Assembly (NCBI GenBank): GCA_964429265.1
Contig: CAYSBK010000043.1
Span: 1 to 15,285 of the forward strand
From: CAYSBK01 sp964429265
GTDB lineage: Bacteria; Planctomycetota; Phycisphaerae; Sedimentisphaerales; Anaerobacaceae
Length of the DNA stretch: 15,285 bases
Direction: 5' to 3'
Shown here: positions 11,823-15,285 of the stretch, one piece after another
How positions within the stretch are numbered: the first letter of the stretch is position 1
Layout: every line of letters begins with the position of its first letter
Notes under the pieces: model-generated
Databases searched by the model: none
The model's input: the letters and a program-made list of their open reading frames with translations, nothing else
Told to the model about the DNA's origin: nothing
Made by a program: the position numbers and the translations under genes

Positions 11823-14195
11823 CTAATTTATGCATTGCAGATTTTCGGTCCGCACGTTATCGACGCGGTACACAACGGCGGGAACAGGCTCTTCGGTGCC
11901 GGGCAGGTCCACCCGGCAGAGCCTGTTGCGGTTCTTGTCCGTTCTAAGCCCCGTGCGAAATGAAACCGCATACACCGTAGGCGACGATTCTGCAAACCAG
12001 GCGTCCTCCAAAAGCCGCCGGCCGTTCACCGCCACCGAGTACTTTCCGGCGGTACAGTCAAGGCGTATCCTGAACCTGTACCAGGTGTCGGGTCGGTAAG
12101 CCATAAGCCCGGCCGCCCGTTTCTCGGGTTTTTCGTCCTCGAAACGCCGATGGAAATCGAAAACCCGGTAGTCCTTCGGCAGTTTCCTGAGGTCGTGGCT
12201 CAAGGCCTCCGGCGGCACAATCTCGCGGACCCGGCCCTGCCACTGCCAGAACAGCCGCAGGGCGGCCTTGCCGCGCGACGAGCAGAACTCGATAACAATC
12301 GGGGCCTTGACGCCCTTTTGCATAGCAACTTTCCCTCGGCGCGGCCCGTTTTCCGAGAGGCTGTCAATTAGAATCTTGTCGCCGATCTTGACGCGCAGGC
12401 CGTCGTTGGCTTCCGCGGTGAACGTTACCTCGCCCGTACAGGGGCCTTCGATGAAGCCGCTCCACCGGGCGCACCAGTCGCTTCCCCTGCTGCTGCCCCA
12501 GTCGTGGTCGGCACCGAGCAGCAAGTCAACGCTGTCTTCGGGGTCTTCGAATCCCATATTGTTGAAATAGGTGCCGGCCAGCCCCGCCGCGAACGGGTCG
12601 GTAACAGGTCCGGCTTGCGGAGGTTCTTGACCCTGAACGTACTGTATCTGCCCTTTTTCGTTGAAAATGATACGCACGGGCCGCCTGCCCGACTCGCCCA
12701 GAAGTTCGATCTTGAGCTTGCCGCGGTCCGCCTGGGCGGCACTGACGGCGAAGGAAATATCCGCCGCCCTGCTCGGCGGAAACGTCCGTATCGCCCGGGC
12801 ATAATCGGCGGGCTCGCGGTCCTCCAACTGCAGGTAATGGTTGCGGCCTTTCCTGTCCGCAGCGACGCTGACGGGGGCCCAAATCGGGCTGTACGTGTTC
12901 CAGCCCGGAACACGCGGACCAATCGGGACATCGTCGAAAGTATCGTCAACGCCCTTTCGTGTCTCGGCGACTATCGGCACGGGAATGCGGCTTACCCAGA
13001 TGTCTTCCTTGTTGACGCTGTAGATCACCCAGATGCTGTTCTGATCCAGGCTGGCGGCGTCGCCTGCCCACTCCGCAACGCCGCGCAGGTACTGCGGCCC
13101 GCCGCCCTTGGCCTCGCCGGCGTAGCGCTGCGGCGGGACCTCCCCGTGTATGACGCGCATATCCCGGAAGGTCACCCCGTCGTCGCTGGTTGTAACCGCC
13201 ATCGGAAAGCGGCGATGTCGCTGGGGAATATAGACCATCGCGTAGCGGCCGTCGGGCGTCCTTTGGGCCCAGGCCTTGCCGCTGCCGGCCTCGATGGTGG
13301 GCGGAATCACCGGCAACGTCCAGGTCTCGCCTTCGTCATAGGACAACGTCACCCAGCCCATCTTGCACAGGCCCACCAGCACGCCGTCCCTGCGGTGGAA
13401 GAAACAAAACGCCTTGCCGAATACCCAGAAGCTACCCGCACCGCCTATCCGGCCGTCCGGCCAATTCCTGCCGTCGTGCCACTTCATACGGCGATCGCCC
13501 AAAAACACCCCGTAATCCTGCTGCTCAAGCAAAGGACGGTTATTGCAGGCTTCCCGGCAGGCGGCCACGAATCCGTGGTCCCGGGACGTCGTGTAAATGG
13601 GCGGGTATGCCGGGCCCGGGTTGATAAGCGTATAGACCGGACCCAGACGATGGTCGGCTGTTATCTCGCGAACCAGAAGCGTCCGCTTTTCGGCCTCACT
13701 GATCTTTTCGGTGGGGTAAGCACCGCAGGCAAAGGCCAGCATACGGCCGTTCGAAGCCCGGTAAAAATAGAACCGCAGGTTCCAGCCCAGCCCGTACGGA
13801 AAGAGGTCGCGCGGTTGCGTCCAGTGAAATCCATCGGCCGAAGTCGAGTAAACAAGATGGCACGGCGGGACGTCTTCGTCCTTGTGGGTCATATCCCAGA
13901 CGGCATACAAGCGCCCCTTCCAGCAGCCGATGCCGACGTGGTGCTGGTAGGTCCAGCCCTTGCGGTTCTCCGCTTCGGGCGACAGGTGGGGCGGGTGTTT
14001 GCGATTGGCCCGGCTTAGCTGAATGTTCTGCACCCCCGGCGAGTACATCAATCCGCCGTCGGCCGCCCACTGGTCCGCCAGGCCGGGGCCTATGTACTGC
14101 ATCGGCAACTCGGCACTGCCCGGCTCGGCTGCGATTGCCTCAGGGCCGAGCCCGCGAACACCCAGCGCTGCAACGGCCCAAACCACGATCGTCAT
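11823..14195 (-). CDS. Secreted sialidase-like propeller / PA14 protein
   Basis: This 790-residue paralogue of the gene downstream lacks the PepSY-like region. A signal peptide (about 1-23, ending AIAA) leads straight into the propeller. Asp boxes include SYDEGETW (about 285), ADGFHW (about 117) and SDDGVTF. A PA14 domain covers about 537-660 (GLAGTYFN, WCARWSGFIEGPCTGEVTF). The C-terminal laminin-G-like segment carries an extra charged linker (FHRRFEDEKPEKR) absent from the paralogue. Over a 55-residue stretch beginning GWTYQHHVGIGCWKG the two proteins agree at 46 positions. The frame is open to a GTG at 14255. I chose the ATG at 14195 because it gives a signal peptide and has GGGA 8 nt upstream. 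Function is inferred to be extracellular glycan binding or hydrolysis. Confidence 0.8.
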   Translation of the reverse strand: MTIVVWAVAALGVRGLGPEAIAAEPGSAELPMQYIGPGLADQWAADGGLMYSPGVQNIQLSRANRKHPPHLSPEAENRKGWTYQHHVGIGCWKGRLYAVWDMTHKDEDVPPCHLVYSTSADGFHWTQPRDLFPYGLGWNLRFYFYRASNGRMLAFACGAYPTEKISEAEKRTLLVREITADHRLGPVYTLINPGPAYPPIYTTSRDHGFVAACREACNNRPLLEQQDYGVFLGDRRMKWHDGRNWPDGRIGGAGSFWVFGKAFCFFHRRDGVLVGLCKMGWVTLSYDEGETWTLPVIPPTIEAGSGKAWAQRTPDGRYAMVYIPQRHRRFPMAVTTSDDGVTFRDMRVIHGEVPPQRYAGEAKGGGPQYLRGVAEWAGDAASLDQNSIWVIYSVNKEDIWVSRIPVPIVAETRKGVDDTFDDVPIGPRVPGWNTYSPIWAPVSVAADRKGRNHYLQLEDREPADYARAIRTFPPSRAADISFAVSAAQADRGKLKIELLGESGRRPVRIIFNEKGQIQYVQGQEPPQAGPVTDPFAAGLAGTYFNNMGFEDPEDSVDLLLGADHDWGSSRGSDWCARWSGFIEGPCTGEVTFTAEANDGLRVKIGDKILIDSLSENGPRRGKVAMQKGVKAPIVIEFCSSRGKAALRLFWQWQGRVREIVPPEALSHDLRKLPKDYRVFDFHRRFEDEKPEKRAAGLMAYRPDTWYRFRIRLDCTAGKYSVAVNGRRLLEDAWFAESSPTVYAVSFRTGLRTDKNRNRLCRVDLPGTEEPVPAVVYRVDNVRTENLQCIN

Positions 14196-14281
14196 AAACG
14201 ATATCCCGTCCACTTCAAGTGCCCTGCTATTGTGCGTAACTTTGATAAACCACACCTTCAGCCGAACGCTGCTCGGCCGGC

Positions 14282-14287
14282 ATTATA
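14282..14287 (-). promoter_or_regulatory. Candidate -10 for the propeller/PA14 gene pair
   Basis: A perfect TATAAT on the minus strand lies 87 bp before the chosen start at 14195. No good -35 is seen at 16-18 bp. It would start transcription near 14276 and serve both tandem paralogues, since nothing resembling a terminator separates them (11748-11822). Confidence 0.4.
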
Positions 14288-14382
14288 CGGATTTTTCGGC
14301 CTTGCCGGGGACAGTTTTTGCCGTCAAAATCAAAGTCGCCGCCCGCGTGGGATCGGTGTCTGCAAAACCGACCAAAAACATT

Positions 14383-14410
14383 TTGACCTTCCCTGCGGCA
14401 CGGCTATTAT
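14383..14410 (+). promoter_or_regulatory. Sigma70-type promoter for the PLDc_N / MBL operon
   Basis: TTGACC (14383-14388, five of six) and TATTAT (14405-14410, five of six) are separated by 16 bp. Transcription would start near 14417, about 42 nt before the first gene. It is one of the two best promoters in the window and points away from the propeller/PA14 pair. Confidence 0.65.
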
Positions 14411-14458
14411 TGAGCACCTGAGAACCCGGAAAAGCCGACCGCTGGAGCTCGTGCGACG

Positions 14459-14755
14459 ATGTTTATACCGATGCCGTTTCGATTGCCGTGCTGGCCGCTG
14501 AAGCCCGTGCTGGTTGCCGGCGCGTTGATAATGGTGTTGGCCGCAGCGGGGATAATCTTCTCGGTGGTTATGCTGATTGACTGCCTCAAGCGCCCCCGCG
14601 AGGGATTCCACAGCCCCATCACGAAAGATGCTGAATACGACAAGCTCATCTGGGCCGCCGCTATCGTGCTGTCGTTGTGGTTCTATTTCATCGGGGCGAT
14701 AGTTTATTTCTTTGCGGTGTTCAAAGCGAAACCTAAAAACCGCGGCGAGCAATAA
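14459..14755 (+). CDS. Small PLDc_N-type membrane protein, 98 aa
   Basis: Two hydrophobic helices (about 16-40 and 63-88) flank a polar loop. After the first comes MLIDCLKRP, and before the second YDKLIW; the second ends FIGAIVYFFAVF. This arrangement is that of the phospholipase D-nuclease N-terminal (PLDc_N) family, here without any nuclease domain, as in many short family members. It would sit in the inner membrane; its role is unknown. The ATG at 14459 has GGAG 11 nt upstream; ATG at 14471 is an alternative start that would leave both helices intact. It is followed after 12 bp by an MBL-fold hydrolase gene, so the two are very likely one operon under the promoter at 14383-14410. Confidence 0.75.
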   Translation: MFIPMPFRLPCWPLKPVLVAGALIMVLAAAGIIFSVVMLIDCLKRPREGFHSPITKDAEYDKLIWAAAIVLSLWFYFIGAIVYFFAVFKAKPKNRGEQ

Positions 14756-14767
14756 GGGGACAATGCT

Positions 14768-15285
14768 ATGACGGTCGAATTACGGTGGCTTGGTCACGCC
14801 AGTTTCAGAGTAAGCCATGGATCGACAGTGGTGTATATTGACCCCTGGAAATTGAGTGATGCGCCGCAGGATGCCACGGCCGTGCTGGTCAGCCACGGTC
14901 ATTACGACCACTACTCGCCTGACGACATTGCCGCGGTCAGCAACGCCGAGACGGTGCTGATAGCACCGGAGGACGTAGCCCGCAGCGAGCGCAACGCCAA
15001 GGCCATCAGGCCCGGCGAGACGGTTGAGCTGCCGGGTGTGAGCGTGACGGCTGTGGCTTCCTACAACATAGACAAACAGTTTCATCCTAAGGCGAATAAT
15101 TGGGTCGGCTTTGTTGTGAACATCGCCGGGCTGCGAATCTATTACGCAGGCGATACGGACTTCATCGAGGAGATGAAGGCCCTCGGCCACATTGACGTTG
15201 CGCTTCTGCCGGTGGGTGGCACCTACACGATGGACGCTCAGCAGGCGTCCGCGGCCGCGCAGGCCATCAGGCCGGCCAGGGCCGT
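14768..15285 (+). CDS. Metallo-beta-lactamase-fold hydrolase (UPF0173/UlaG-like), partial
   Basis: The first 172 residues are present; the window edge removes perhaps 50 more. The zinc-binding signature SHGHYDHYS is at 42-50 (His43, His45, Asp47, His48), a further His is at 106, and GDTD is at 128-131. The N-terminus ELRWLGHASFRV and the IDPW motif (24-27) are typical of the UPF0173/UlaG-like branch of the fold, which includes cytoplasmic metal-dependent hydrolases of mostly unknown substrate. AAGGGGA (14754-14760) lies 7 nt before the ATG at 14768 and overlaps the stop of the preceding gene. An ATG at 14763 is out of frame. It has no signal peptide. Family assignment is firm; the reaction is not known. 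Confidence 0.9.
   Translation, partial: MTVELRWLGHASFRVSHGSTVVYIDPWKLSDAPQDATAVLVSHGHYDHYSPDDIAAVSNAETVLIAPEDVARSERNAKAIRPGETVELPGVSVTAVASYNIDKQFHPKANNWVGFVVNIAGLRIYYAGDTDFIEEMKALGHIDVALLPVGGTYTMDAQQASAAAQAIRPARA

Noticed and set aside
12504..14018. 504-codon plus-strand open frame
   Set aside because: Antisense shadow of the propeller/PA14 gene.
14196..14255. Upstream GTG start for the propeller/PA14 paralogue
   Set aside because: It would bury the signal peptide behind 20 polar residues and has no good Shine-Dalgarno sequence.

Overview
The window is a GC-rich bacterial chromosome segment (roughly 60% G+C by eye, coding regions rich in G/C third positions). Gene content points to the Planctomycetota, possibly a Phycisphaerae/Sedimentisphaerales-type lineage. 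The clues are large secreted multidomain proteins with sialidase-like propellers and PA14 modules, a solitary GroES-like gene, and a Der GTPase whose second P-loop reads GKRNAGKS. This placement is inference; no rRNA or other decisive marker is present.

Layout. Positions 1-945 hold no recognisable gene. They contain three weak small-ORF candidates, an extended -10 promoter (355-363) and a good intrinsic terminator (774-808). Two minus-strand tRNA genes follow: Gln(CTG) at 946-1016 and Arg(CCT) at 1219-1292. Next is a 5'-truncated, frameshifted relic of a PLP-dependent cysteine synthase (1476-1887). On the minus strand, der (4987 to 3626) is followed 51 bp later by cstA (3574 to 1916), probably one transcript. 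Transcribed divergently are topA (5276-7648), with a clear sigma70-type promoter and a hairpin-rich leader, and a divergent stand-alone GroES-like gene (7763-8080) with its own perfect TATAAT. A small minus-strand lipoprotein gene (8144-8437) converges on it. A 318-bp gap then carries a dispersed repeat, followed by tRNA-Arg(CCG) at 8756-8829.

The right half is dominated by two tandem minus-strand paralogues (14195 to 11823, then 11747 to 8961). Both are secreted proteins with a sialidase-like beta-propeller (Asp boxes), a PA14 domain and a C-terminal laminin-G-like segment. The downstream copy also has an N-terminal PepSY-like region. From a shared intergenic region an excellent promoter (14383-14410) drives, in the other direction, a small two-helix membrane protein (PLDc_N type). 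That is followed 12 bp later by a metallo-beta-lactamase-fold hydrolase cut by the window edge.

Most of the window is housekeeping (ribosome assembly GTPase, topoisomerase, chaperonin cofactor, transporter, tRNAs). I see no defence island, integrase, transposase or CRISPR array. The least ordinary parts are the PepSY/propeller/PA14 tandem pair, the repeat shared by 532-590 and 8586-8683 (differing by one 39-nt indel that preserves reading frame), the decayed cysteine synthase, and the small promoter-ORF-terminator unit at 355-808.
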